Program-made: the position numbers and the translations under genes
The notes under the pieces: generated by a model
Told to the model about the DNA's origin: nothing
The model's input: the letters and a program-made list of their open reading frames with translations, nothing else
Database searches by the model: none
Assembly (NCBI RefSeq): GCF_947623445.1
Contig: NC_135246.1
Span: 19,650,288-19,714,287 of the forward strand
Direction: 5' to 3'
Length of the DNA: 64,000 nt
Source: Clavelina lepadiformis
Taxonomy: Eukaryota > Chordata > Ascidiacea > Aplousobranchia > Clavelinidae
In this document: one piece after another, positions 50,333-61,170 of the stretch
Layout of the letters: each line of letters begins with the position of its first letter
Numbering within the stretch: position 1 is the first letter of the stretch

Positions 50333-50836
50333 TACGGCCTCGAGCTGATAGATTTCGATTTATTTTATAAATCTAAGTGGTTACCCACTTCACACTTTAC
50401 ACAAACATTAACGTTTATTAAGTCGATATTTTTATACTGGACAAGAGCAGCAGGAACAAACTGCACGTAACTGAATGATATAAACTGTACATTGTACATC
50501 AAACACAAAAAAAAAGTTGCAAAGAAACACAATCGCAAAAAGAACACAACATGTACAGCAAGCAAATTATTTGCGCGGTAATGAACGAAGACAGGCGTGA
50601 TAATCTATGTAAGGACGCATTATTTAACAAAACACACAACAATAGAAATAAAGTTACAGGAACATCATTAAAATAAATGATTCACAGCCTAGGTTGCGCC
50701 ATATGTCATGTGATACACCAAACCCGTTTATACGGTTTTAATTAAGCTGAATAAAGAAAATGAACAGGTAAATAAATAAACAAGCGCTAGCAACACAGCA
50801 ACCATCTTGGTCGACGTAGAAACAGTGCAAGGTCAT

Positions 50837-53800
50837 TTACACGAGCACTGCACCCACCGTTTCCCATACGTAAGTAGCCATGTCAAATAAGGTGCTCGTC
50901 AATCCGGTAGATGTCGCCAACCCTAGCGTGCCGACCACTGCGCTTGTGTTGAGGAAAGTGTTCAAAGCTTTCAGTCTGACAACGAAATAAGAAAAATGAT
51001 CAATAAGGAAAACAAATTTTTCACTTGTTTTCACGTGATTGTTACCTTTTTATCACTTTCTTGTGCTCGCTGTGGTTGTCTTCTTTCAAAATATACTTCT
51101 GTGTGCCGATCACGTAGCACTTCATGTAATTGAACCAATCAAACTGTCGCGCGTCGTAGTTGTAAGTCTAAAGTTTTTCAACGATATTAGCGTTGTTGTT
51201 AATGGCGTCTGGCACATGCCATACTTTCGTCGAAAAACGGTTAAGAGCCACTCACAACTTTGTCATCTGGGTGCAAGCAATTCAACAAGTTTAAGGCGTT
51301 CTCGTTGCCGAATCTGAACGAAGTTGTGAAGAAAAATCTCATGACCTCCATACCGGCTTGCAGCTTCTTGTTCAGCGTCACCATCCTAACATAGAAATCT
51401 TACATTAGTTTTTTTCATATATTTGAAAAATAATTATCACTTGTTCATTCAAGATTCCATGACTGCAAGGAAACTGTCGTTATATAGGCCAAAACAAAAA
51501 GCAAAATAAGAAAATATTCAGATTGTGCTACCTTTGTTTTTTGTTCATTATTCCGCTTATTGCGTCCATCACATGGAAAGGAATTGTTTGATGAAGCAGG
51601 ACTTTCATTTTGTAAGATAGCCTGAAATCAAATTCCAAAAATAAGATTCGTTACAGAGTATTCATACAACAAATAAGTCGTTAGTTTTCTGCGAGTAAGT
51701 GCCGTCTCAATGGTATGCGCAGATGGTGCTTTTTTGTCAGCATTAAACCGTCAAATCTACTCACTCATTCTCGTGGTATGACATGCTTGGCAGCCTGATA
51801 GGCTTTGACGGAAATTCTTTCAGCCAATGATCAAGTCCGACTTCTACAAAGCAAGTTATATAATAAATAAGTTACTTCTGCAAATTTGTTTTTTATAACC
51901 CTTTATTAGATGAACAATACTTACGGATTTGGTGAAGAACCAACGGATTTTGCGTCGCGGTATTAAACGTATAAATGGGAATTGTGCGTTTGGCGTCATC
52001 TAGCGGGCATGGTGCAAAATCTTTTTCAGAATCCACTGCAAATAAATTCAAGTTTTATAAAATCATTTCTGGAGCCACTCATGCGATACTTGATGTAAAC
52101 CAGATATCAAAACAAATTTGTGTTTATAGAAGTTTAAAAAGCAAGAAACACAAAGAATTATGACGTAAAACTGATACTAGAATTGGTCCTCACCGCCATC
52201 CGTGAAGAAATCAGAATCGCTCTCACTTCCAGTGGAGAACTTTCGCTCTTTCCTCTCATCCATGAAGTCAGTCCCGGTCTTCATTGCCGCAGCCAATACG
52301 CCATTGACGACATAATCAAGAGGTATGAGGTCACAAATAATGTCAAGGTCAGCCATCACTGCTTTCATGAAACCCTTCTGGTAAGCGACGACGAACGCGG
52401 TGGGCCCGTACACGTTATTGCACCATCCCTGGAAAAACACAGAGTCATGTGATAAAGACGGTTTGTTCAGCCACCATGCGGCTGATAACATCATCATAGC
52501 ATGAGTTCATAATCATTATGTACGAGGCGAAAAAAAAAACTTAAAAAAACGAACTTAAGTTTAACTTGTTAGCGCCAAGTTGTATAAACTAACGATTAAC
52601 AAAAATTTGTATGACGTCTTTTAGAGGTTTTATGACGTTATGGTGACGTTTTGTTATGACGTGTTGAGAATAAAAATTAAACCATCCATACCGGGCTGGG
52701 CTCCTGTATGGCCGGAATAATCATGCTCGGTCTGCAGATGCAGATTGGAAGACTTCCGCTTTCTCTACGGATCAAATCTTCGGCCAACGCCTTGGTGAGC
52801 GTGTACGTGTTGGGTCTGTTTGAGAAAAAGGGAAATTACCTACCAGTCAGTCATAGATCAAAGTATGCTGATTATGAGATAATGATCAATTACTAAATCG
52901 TCTAATCTCTTTGCCGTATAGTTGAAACATGTTGGGTATTTGTGACGTAGGTATACCTCTTTCCAATCAAATCCGGCGTCACTTTGGTTACCACGTCATC
53001 ACTCATCCACCGGAGGGAGCTCTCGAGGTCGTTGTAGTCAACCCCGCAGTCGTAAAATTTTTCGTCGGTCTCTTCTTGGTTGCAGTAGGCGTAAGCTGTT
53101 TCAAAAGATTCATAGATTTCGGGTTCGATTCCCATCGATAGCCTTAGAATCCGTTCCAAAAAATGCTTACCAGAACGTAATGAAGAACATAAGTTATACT
53201 GAATATTCAACCATCATGCCTTCTTACCGGTTGAAATATGGACGACACTCTGTAGGTGAGTCATCTTTTTGCAAAGTTGTAGAACTTTCCGAACACATTT
53301 TGTATTGATTTCAAAAGACAATCTGAAAGCGAAAACAATTGTTCAATCGATGCACGCTAGGTGGCATAATAAAGCGTAAACATGGCTCAAAGATGAACTA
53401 AGTGAGTGATGTCAGTGATGTCTCATATTTGAGTCAACTTTACTGTTTTACGTGCGCCGTCTTCATCGTATTTAAATCTATTATCAAATAATTTGCTTAA
53501 ATAAAGTACCAGTAGTTGAAAATTTTAGTACTTTTTATAAGGTGCTGCGGTCACACATACGTGCTTATAACCATAATGTCATCCCGCAAAATTAATATGC
53601 CCATTTGGTATAAGGATCGCCGCAGGATGACGTATAGAACTATGTGGACAAAGGTCACTCTGCGGTTGTTTGCGACCGATTAGGCGTGGTCGCTCTTTTA
53701 CTCGCGTCTCTATTTGTGTTTGCTAATTGCCGAGGGCTTTTAGTGAATTTCCAGTAATCGACGCTGTTTATACAGATACTTTGGACGAAAAAATGTACCA

Positions 53801-54521
53801 ACCGCAATTTAAGTCGAAGTGTTTTTTGCTAGTCTTGTAATACTGGAACAAGATCAATGATAAAACTCAGCTTTTGAAAAATCTTATGCAACGGAAATCC
53901 AAAATAAAAATACCTCAGATGTTCGTTAAATTTCAAAGTAGCCGCTCCATGCACGAAGATGTCCACTTCATCCTGCAACACTTCCTGATCTTTCTGAGCA
54001 AGACCGAGCTCATCTGCTTCAAGGTTGCAGGAAACAAACGAGAGTTTTTCGGCAAATTTCGGATTTATTTCCCGAAGTGTGTCGAATGCCTGTAGTAGCA
54101 AATTTAATTGCATTTCTTGCATATTTCTATTCCAATTATTACTATGTTGTACTTATTAAACATTGTTCTACAAAATTTAGAAAGAAAATCAACTTTTTTC
54201 TCAACGAGGCCGAGTAAATAAAAGTCTCTAGAGACGTCACAAGGTCAAATTTTGATCGATCTAATATTCACAAAACATTTTCTCAAGAAAACTTTAAAAA
54301 TCTTAAAGATAAAATCCCACCGAGGACTTCGTCAGCGCCTCAAGTCTCTCTTCCGGATTTGAGTTCCTCTTGCTCCGAATGAGGAGGATGATCTTCTTCA
54401 CATCCGGGCAGCATCGGAGGAGCTTTTCGATCAAGCCCTGCCCGAGGAATCCGGTTCCTCCGGTCATAGCGATCGTTTTTCGGGCAAAGTATTTCTCCAT
54501 AAGAGGGTAGTTGGCCTTCAT
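50837..54521 (-). CDS. Fatty acyl-CoA reductase FAR-D, complete, inverted twin of FAR-C
   Basis: Same exon structure as FAR-C, read on the minus strand from ATG at 54521 to the stop at 50837. All twelve exons appear open with splice sites kept. Motifs: [54 protein letters not shown]. Amino-acid differences from FAR-C are few: MKAN for MKVN, TIAM for TVAL, FLGQ for FLGH, DCGVDY for DCDVDY, AIQEP for SIQEP, MDERKERKF for IDGRKERKS, LHPDD for LDPDD. The last exon encodes the same 46 residues in both. The copy looks functional and recent. Its upstream region shares the CCAAT/TATA arrangement of FAR-C. Confidence 0.9.
53665..53758. repeat. About 95-bp segment present in only one arm
   Basis: Lies in the FAR-D intron after exon 2. 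The left arm joins its flanks directly near 45841. It holds a hairpin, GCGACC with a 10-nt loop and GGTCGC, and is richer in CpG than its surroundings. It may be a small insertion in this arm or a deletion in the other. Confidence 0.6.
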
Positions 54522-56412
54522 GGGGTAGAAGATGTAACGTATTTAGGTGAAGTAGAATGTAAGCAATAGTAGAAAATAACGCGTCGCAATGTTAATAATC
54601 ATACAATTTTGCAAAAACAGATACGACGTTTAAATGTTTATAACCTACTTTGCTTGATAACTTATAAAGTTTATAGGTATAAAGCAAATGACAATTATTG
54701 CGGCAGTAAATACATTTCACAATACAACTCAATTCAACTGCATCGCGTTAATATATTTGCTCTAAGAGTATAGGATCAACAAATATTTATCAAAATTTTG
54801 TTTTTTTAGACTAGTTAGTTACCCTTTGCTCTGTCTTCATATCGTCTTGCTTCAGATTTGGATCAGTCAAATGAATCAGATACTGAATTTAACTTACACC
54901 TTTGATAAAAAAATGCAATTTATAGTTATTTGAAATGAAACTTAAAAACATTTTAAACAGATTATATTTCATATTCATCGCCCTGAAAAGACAAACTGAA
55001 ACTTAACATTGTCAAGAACATACTTTTGAAAGAATTTCACTTCTAAACATACAATGATGTTTTTTAATTAATATTTTTGTCAGAACTTTATTAATAAACT
55101 CTTCACCAATATAGCTGCAAGTATCCGCAGCCTTGGCAACTTCTAATGCCCCGACCTGCTGTTGCTGCCGCTTTATATCAGCCCTGGTCGTGTTTATGAC
55201 TCATTAAGTGGTTTGTGAAAAAAAAGATCTGCTCTGGCTTGATCGGAAATTCTTGACAAACTCCCATAAAAACGTCACGTGACTCCAAAAGTACAATGCA
55301 CGTTTATACCAACAGTTTTTCATAATTTGCGAGACGATGCAAATTTTTACGTAACAATCGGGCGTTTTTCGTCCAATCAAAAGCAAACAAACTGCTTTTA
55401 AGCCAAAACTTAAATCAGAAACTTGTCAACCATCATGTGACCTTTGATTGACCAATCAGGTTTGCAGGTGCAGTGCAGCTATCATTGGCCGTTCTCTTTG
55501 CACTTCTCTGCATTCCTGTAACGAGAAGTCGGTCGCGGCACCGAATTACTGGAAGCGCGGCCTATAGCGATTGACCTTTTTTCTGGTCAGCTTCACAGAT
55601 TTCGCCATTTTTTCGCCAACCATAATTGATTGTTTGCAAAACGATTATACACAATGGCCGACCCTTACATGTAATAACCATAAATCCATCAAAATATTAA
55701 AACAGTTACAGATCATTACGAGTAAAACATACGCGACTGAGATTCGTAATTCAAGCGACTGAGATTTGGATGTCGACCAAGGGTTTGAGAAAAGTTACAA
55801 AATGTTTTTACTATATAAAGACTATATATTTTATACTATATAAGACTCTATATGGATATTTTCCCTTCTATTGAAGCATTCGCGTTAGCAAAAAGTAAAA
55901 CTTCATACAAAATTCGGTTCTGTTAATGTTAAATTAACTACAAAGGCATCATACAGTTGTAACAGTAAGAGAAAAAAATTTAATACTATAGTCAAGATAT
56001 TAAAAGTTTATCGTTCACAGCTACATGGTTAAATAGAGCGAACTCAAACCAACGCTTCTTGTAAATGTTTGCCGTCATACGAGCCACATACGGCTCACGA
56101 GGTATTCAGCTTTCGTCCTAAGCCTTTTAGCTTGTTGTTTACAAGTGCTTCATCGAGTCATGTTTATTGGAATCTGCCGGTAATAAGGCTTCAGTAGCCG
56201 GGAAATCGAGCCCCGTTTCCCCGAAATGCTCAACAAACAAGAGCGATCGGGATTAAGCCGCATTTGATCCGTTTCACAGAACTTCTGCAAACGAGTATGA
56301 CGCAGTGTTTTACGGCATTGGTTAAAACTATCATCATGCTTTTTGCAAAGGTCAATAAACGCCATTATGAGATGGAATTATACACAAACACCAGAAATTA
56401 TGTGAAAAATAG
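54522..56412. other. Intergenic region between FAR-D and FAR-E
   Basis: Counterpart of 43177-45082. Contains the mirrored CCAAT elements (55380-55490) and TATAAAG (near 55170, minus strand) of the FAR-D promoter. No coding exon. Confidence 0.45.
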
Positions 56413-58548
56413 TTACAATAACCCGGTGGCATATCCGGAAATGTACGAAATCGCGTCGACAGCGTAACCTGTAGCTCCACTTGCGGTGAAAAGTCCAAGC
56501 AAAAATACGGCGGTGACCGAGTCCACACAACGATTAAGAATTCTCAGCCTTTGAAAAAGCAATGGACGATTAGCCTTGGTGTAATTGTCCGCGAGTATTT
56601 CACCTAAGTACTACTGACGCGGATGCGCATTGTGCACATCCTATTACAACTGTCGGTTTCTTTATACAGTAAGTACACACAAGTCCCACGTCATGTCAGA
56701 CTTGCACCGGGCTTGTGACATAACAATGTCGTATGACTCAACAAAAGTTTACCGATTAAAAATGTCATTTTTCCTGTAAGCTTGTAAGTTTTGTTTTCTT
56801 ATTTGTAAGTCAAATTTGTAGCCTTGCAAGTTTTCCCTGGACCTGACGACGATCTTCAAAGTTATGAGCAGAAAATTTATGCTGAGTCATGCAGCAACTC
56901 TATAAGTCACAATGCCCGGAACAATTTTGACACGACACTGGTCACAAATAAATCGAAATTATTTCCACGCCACGTGATACCTTTCCACGGACTTTCTCGC
57001 TCTTGGATAGTCGTCCATGCTTTCTTTAACCAGGTACTTCCGGGTTCCCATGACGTAATGTTTGATGTGTTCTTCCCAAGCGAAAGATCTTGGGACAAAG
57101 TTCAAAACCTAAAACGTTGACGTCATAATGACAAAATAGTTCCCGCACGCTTTTCATTGGTTCAAGACTGAACTAGATCGCATCAAGTTTGGGATTGTCT
57201 GGGGCCGCCGGTTAAAACGGCAAAAAATGAATGTTGCGTTTAAGTGAAATCAAACCAACGTAACAATCAACCTTCTGGTCAACTGGGGAGATCGATTTTA
57301 AGAGGTTTCGCGCGTTGTCTCCCCCCCACCGGAACTGGTTTGTGAAGAAGAACTCCATGACCTCCATCCCCGCGATCAACTTCTCGTTCAAATCCAACAT
57401 TCTGGAAGAAAAGTCAAAAAACGTTTTACTGGAAAACTTTTTCCAAAAATCCTCGTGGCAAACTTACTTAATTCCTTGATGACGTCGAAGCGTTATCGTG
57501 ACGTCATTAAGATAAGCTGGTATGGTCTGACGTAACACGAGGGATGCTTTATGAAGAAATCTGTAATATTTTGAGATTAAAATTTATGTTTTAAAAATTG
57601 TTCTGTGGCCACGTTCAAACAACACAAGCAAAGCAACTATGACATCAACTGTAAGTTAGTTTTTAAGTTACCGCGTGGCACTTAAAGAAATCGCTTTTCA
57701 AGTTATTTAAATAGCCGCTGTGTGTGGATGAAAGTTAACAACTACTTTCATTGCTCTTTTAAACAGGTCGGTTACTTGTTGCTGGTGACGGTGACTTCAG
57801 GAAGACGCAACGGGTCCAATGGATAGTGGTGGTACCAGCGTTGACAGAGCTTGACTGGGTAGAAAGGATAAATTATGAAATTACAAATTATATCAAAATC
57901 ATAGCAAGATTATATTCATATCTCATATTTACTGTGTGCACAAGGCAAGAAAACAAAAAAGCATCATCAAAAATTCAACAGCGGCAACGATCAAATGCTC
58001 ATTAAATGAGGTATATGAGGCTCTTAACAGTTTTACGGGACATACCACATTGCAATAATACTTTTGAAAACTTCATAATAATTTACTTTGGCAATCACAT
58101 CTTTCAAGGTTTTGATTAAAGATATATAGGCATGGTATAAGTGGATATTTTTTATGACATATCGACGATATTTTTGTAAGTATTTTGCGAGCAAATGTAC
58201 CAAGTTTGTAATTGTAAAAGGGATTCCCATTTCCAGTTGTGACGTTGTAGATCGGGATTCGTGGTCTGACGGTGACGAGGGTACAGTCTTTTGCCTCTGG
58301 AAAAAAGTAGGAATTATAGCAATCATATTACATTTTATAAAAAGAGATAAAATACATTTCAAAACTTGTAAGCTGTGGATCGTGGGGAATTTATTGCGAC
58401 TTTTCACGATATTTTTCCGAAAAGGTACGAATCAAACGACGCAAAGCAAAAAAATCTATCAAAATATAGCAACAAAAACTTAACCGGAACTTTCTTCCAG
58501 AAAATCGACGTCAACAGACTTCGCATCGTCTCCAATCGCGAATCGATT
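56413..58548 (-). pseudogene. FAR-E, 5'-truncated copy of FAR-B
   Basis: Minus-strand copy of the last part of FAR-B, from the middle of its seventh exon to the stop (TAA at 56415-56413). The exons that remain are open and spliced as in [64 protein letters not shown] and the same C-terminus. Substitutions include AKDC for ATDG and LNDVTITL for LYDVTLML. The Rossmann fold and catalytic YxxxK exons are absent: the copy stops at 58548 and is followed by an unrelated, oppositely oriented FAR fragment. It cannot encode an active reductase; a truncated transcript is possible. Confidence 0.88.
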
Positions 58549-58558
58549 TTCGCTTTTT

Positions 58559-58836
58559 TGGTTGTCTTTTGCAATCAACACCAGACGTAAGTTTTCCAAC
58601 TTTGCAAGAAGATGGCGCACCTACAGGGTCTCGCCTGCGTGAGGAAATGGCGTGCTCAGGTGGTTGTAAGCTTTATATATTTGGTAGTTTCGACCATAAT
58701 TAATTTGTCACTTCTCATCTTCTCTAAGCAGCATACGCCAAATTGGACCAGGGCGAAACCGACCCACAACTTTACGACTGTGAGCTTGGCTACCACGACA
58801 TCGAGTGCTTCCTCTGGCGGATGTGTGGATTGAGTA
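58559..58836 (+). pseudogene. FAR-F, broken two-exon FAR fragment
   Basis: Plus-strand relic related to exons 3 and 4 of FAR-C. The first part (58559-58640) keeps TTGTCTTTTG and a string matching the FAR-C exon, but has lost about 6 nt and its frame. The second (from 58732) follows a good acceptor and reads AYAKLDQGETDPQLYDCE, then CFLWRMCG, matching AYAYCNQEETDEKFYDCD. No other FAR exons follow. It is more diverged than the FAR-C/FAR-D pair, so it is an older fragment that the inverted arm now abuts. Confidence 0.8.
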
Positions 58837-60980
58837 ATCGCTTCACTTTTAGTGAAGTGGTGGGTTAAGTGAGAGTATGATGGATGATTCTATATTGCTC
58901 GAGCCCCGGTTACAAAACTTGTCTTTGTGAAATTTTCGGTAGATAGACACACAGTTTTTTATTTGCTGTGTATTCTTTTTTTTATCGCATTGTCCAAATT
59001 TGGAACTGTTCGTCAGGACCACTCAACAGGCAACATAGATGCGACGGTAGCGTTATTGGATTTCCAACACAAGTCGAGCTCCGCTCTAACCACTCGGCCT
59101 CCGAGTATACGTAAACCCGAACACACAAAGCTAAGGATTGGAAACAAGCAACACGAATTTGATTATGCAAAATGATAGTTTGATTAAGCACTACCACTCA
59201 GAATGTCATATTATGTGATAAAATTATCTAATAAAGTTTCTGGGTAACTTCATTCAATACTAAATTGAGATCAGTTATGTCTTTGAGCCTGGCAGTTTTG
59301 CTCTTGTATTCTAGAAGCAGAAAATAGAAAGTATAATTAAAAGGTGTCTATTGTAAACTCACCTGCACGTGATTACAGCACATTTTTTATCGATTTTATT
59401 TTTTGCACATTAGTTCAGACTTTTCTTTTAATGATGACGTACTCGCACGTTCTGGTCTAATGTTTCTTGGCGTGGAATAGGTGGTTTATGCATTTTCGAG
59501 GTTTTTGGAACTTTTTCCATTTGGGAAACGCATAGATCAATTAGAAGTTTACTTGGAATTACTAGTTTTAGTTAAACTGTTAGACCAAACGGTAAAATTT
59601 GAGGCAATTCTTTGGCTGAGAATTTATCGCGTAAAGTCAATCGAAGAACTGAGGTTTTCGGTAGCCTAGCTACCTAAACTGCCGCAGACCGACTTCGGCA
59701 GTTTGGTTTAGCATTGCGATCAATGCTGCACACGTCTTTGTGTTGGATCCACATAGAAAATAGCTACAATTGATGCTCGAGATTTCAACACCAGTTTGTA
59801 AGTATGTTTCCAATCATTTGCAACCTTTAACCCAATTTTTTTGCAGTCATTTGTGAGAAGCATGTGCTACGTTTAAAGCCTTGTCCTGGTGGAATTGTGG
59901 ATGAAAATCTAGGTTTTCTGAGCTTCAACTTGTGTATATTGCATAGAATACATAGCCACGTGTGGTTTTATTCCATTTATAATTGTTTTTTTAAAATTCA
60001 GTTTTTACTGCACAGCATTCAGAATGGTTTTGCAGCATTGTAATTTATATAATAGTGAATATCCAGCTGTGAGCTGCCATTGTATTTAAACGCTGTACTT
60101 TAATAACTTGTGGTCTGCTTACTTCTGCCACCTTGCAAACTGTGCTAAGTTAACACACAAGTAACAACCATGCAGCAGATATAAGACAATTCTTTGCAGT
60201 GTCTTGACAGATGAAGTTTTGTTTTATTTAATTTTTCCCATTATACTTTTTAGTTAAAAATGTCGTTGGTGGTTTAGCCAGTAAAAAGCTTGTAGCTATT
60301 ATTAAACGCTGTTCACTGCGTTCAGTTACATACCGGTACCTTTATCCCCAGCTTCTAGACTTAGGCATGAGTTGTGCTCTTGCACAAAGTTGGTAAGCGA
60401 ATGATTTACATTGCTTCTTATGTAATTTATTCTTCGCCAATGTTTCAAAACTTCAAGATTGTGATTATTAAATCTTTACCTATTTTGCAGGTTTTTATAT
60501 AAATTACTAGTTAATGATTGTAAATTATTTTGCTTTATTACACAAATTCCATTTACCACTACCATAAGTTTAACATATGGGTTTATGAACTAGCCTGTCT
60601 AAAGATGGTAAGTATTTAGTGTAAATAACAGTTAGGTTGCCACCAGTGCACTGAAATAACAGTTTTATGTTGATTTGACTTAAATGCTGCTTACTGCATT
60701 ACCATTTAAAGCAACTATATGTGGCTCAGAATTCGTGTATATGTCATTTTATTTTTCTTACAAAACAAACAGATCCTACTTGGTGTGTATTACGTATTTG
60801 TTTTTATTAAATCGTTTTGTTTATTGTGTATTCATTGGAATGAAAACTGTTTCCAGTAAGTCCCGTTATCCCATTATCATTGAAGAAAGATGTAGTTACT
60901 GTTTTGTGTATATATTGATATGATGTGAATTCATTATTTTACAGTGTTTGACGGTTTGTTTTGTGTTGATTTCTTGTACA
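58837..60980. other. Intergenic region right of the FAR cluster
   Basis: AT-rich, with no supported coding exon. It holds the tRNA-derived repeat near 59036-59108. Several short plus-strand open frames (59481-59669, 60684-60923) lack splice context. Confidence 0.4.
59036..59108 (-). repeat. tRNA-derived SINE-like head or tRNA-Ser pseudogene
   Basis: On the minus strand GGCCGAGTGGTTAGAGCGG (59100-59082) is an excellent A-box/D-arm of tRNA-Ser type. The downstream B-box region (CCGTCGCATC) is degenerate and no clean cloverleaf forms, so this is not an intact tRNA gene. A SINE head is the best reading; the body was not identified. Confidence 0.5.
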
Positions 60981-61052
60981 GGGTGATATCACTAAAAAAT
61001 TCTTGGACTCTGTTTCATATCCAGAAACTTCAATCTTCTTAACAACAACAAG
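60981..61052 (+). other. Candidate non-coding 5' exon of the terminal gene
   Basis: Bounded by a good acceptor (TTTCTTGTACAG) and a donor (AACAAG|gtaac). Its open frame does not stay in phase with the ATG at 61171, so it would be 5' UTR, or belong to an alternative transcript. Confidence 0.3.
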
Positions 61053-61170
61053 GTAACAATCAATGCAAATCACTTAATTGTGGATGAAATTTTTTCAGTT
61101 TTGTCATGTTCTTTAACTTCTTTCATAACTAGTTATATTGTTTGTAGAAGAATTTCGTGGCACTTTGAAG

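Larger units (their letters stand above)
50333..58548 (-). repeat. Right arm of 8.2-kb inverted repeat (FAR block)
   Basis: Reverse-complement counterpart of 41038-49235, carrying FAR-D whole and the 3' half of FAR-B as FAR-E. One clear difference is about 95 bp at 53665-53758 that is absent from the left arm. The arm stops at 58548, inside a coding exon. Confidence 0.92.

Noticed and set aside
58033-58407. 124-codon minus-strand open frame
   Set aside because: Reads an intron and one exon of FAR-E in the wrong frame.
59036-59108. Functional tRNA-Ser gene
   Set aside because: B box and variable arm do not form a proper cloverleaf.
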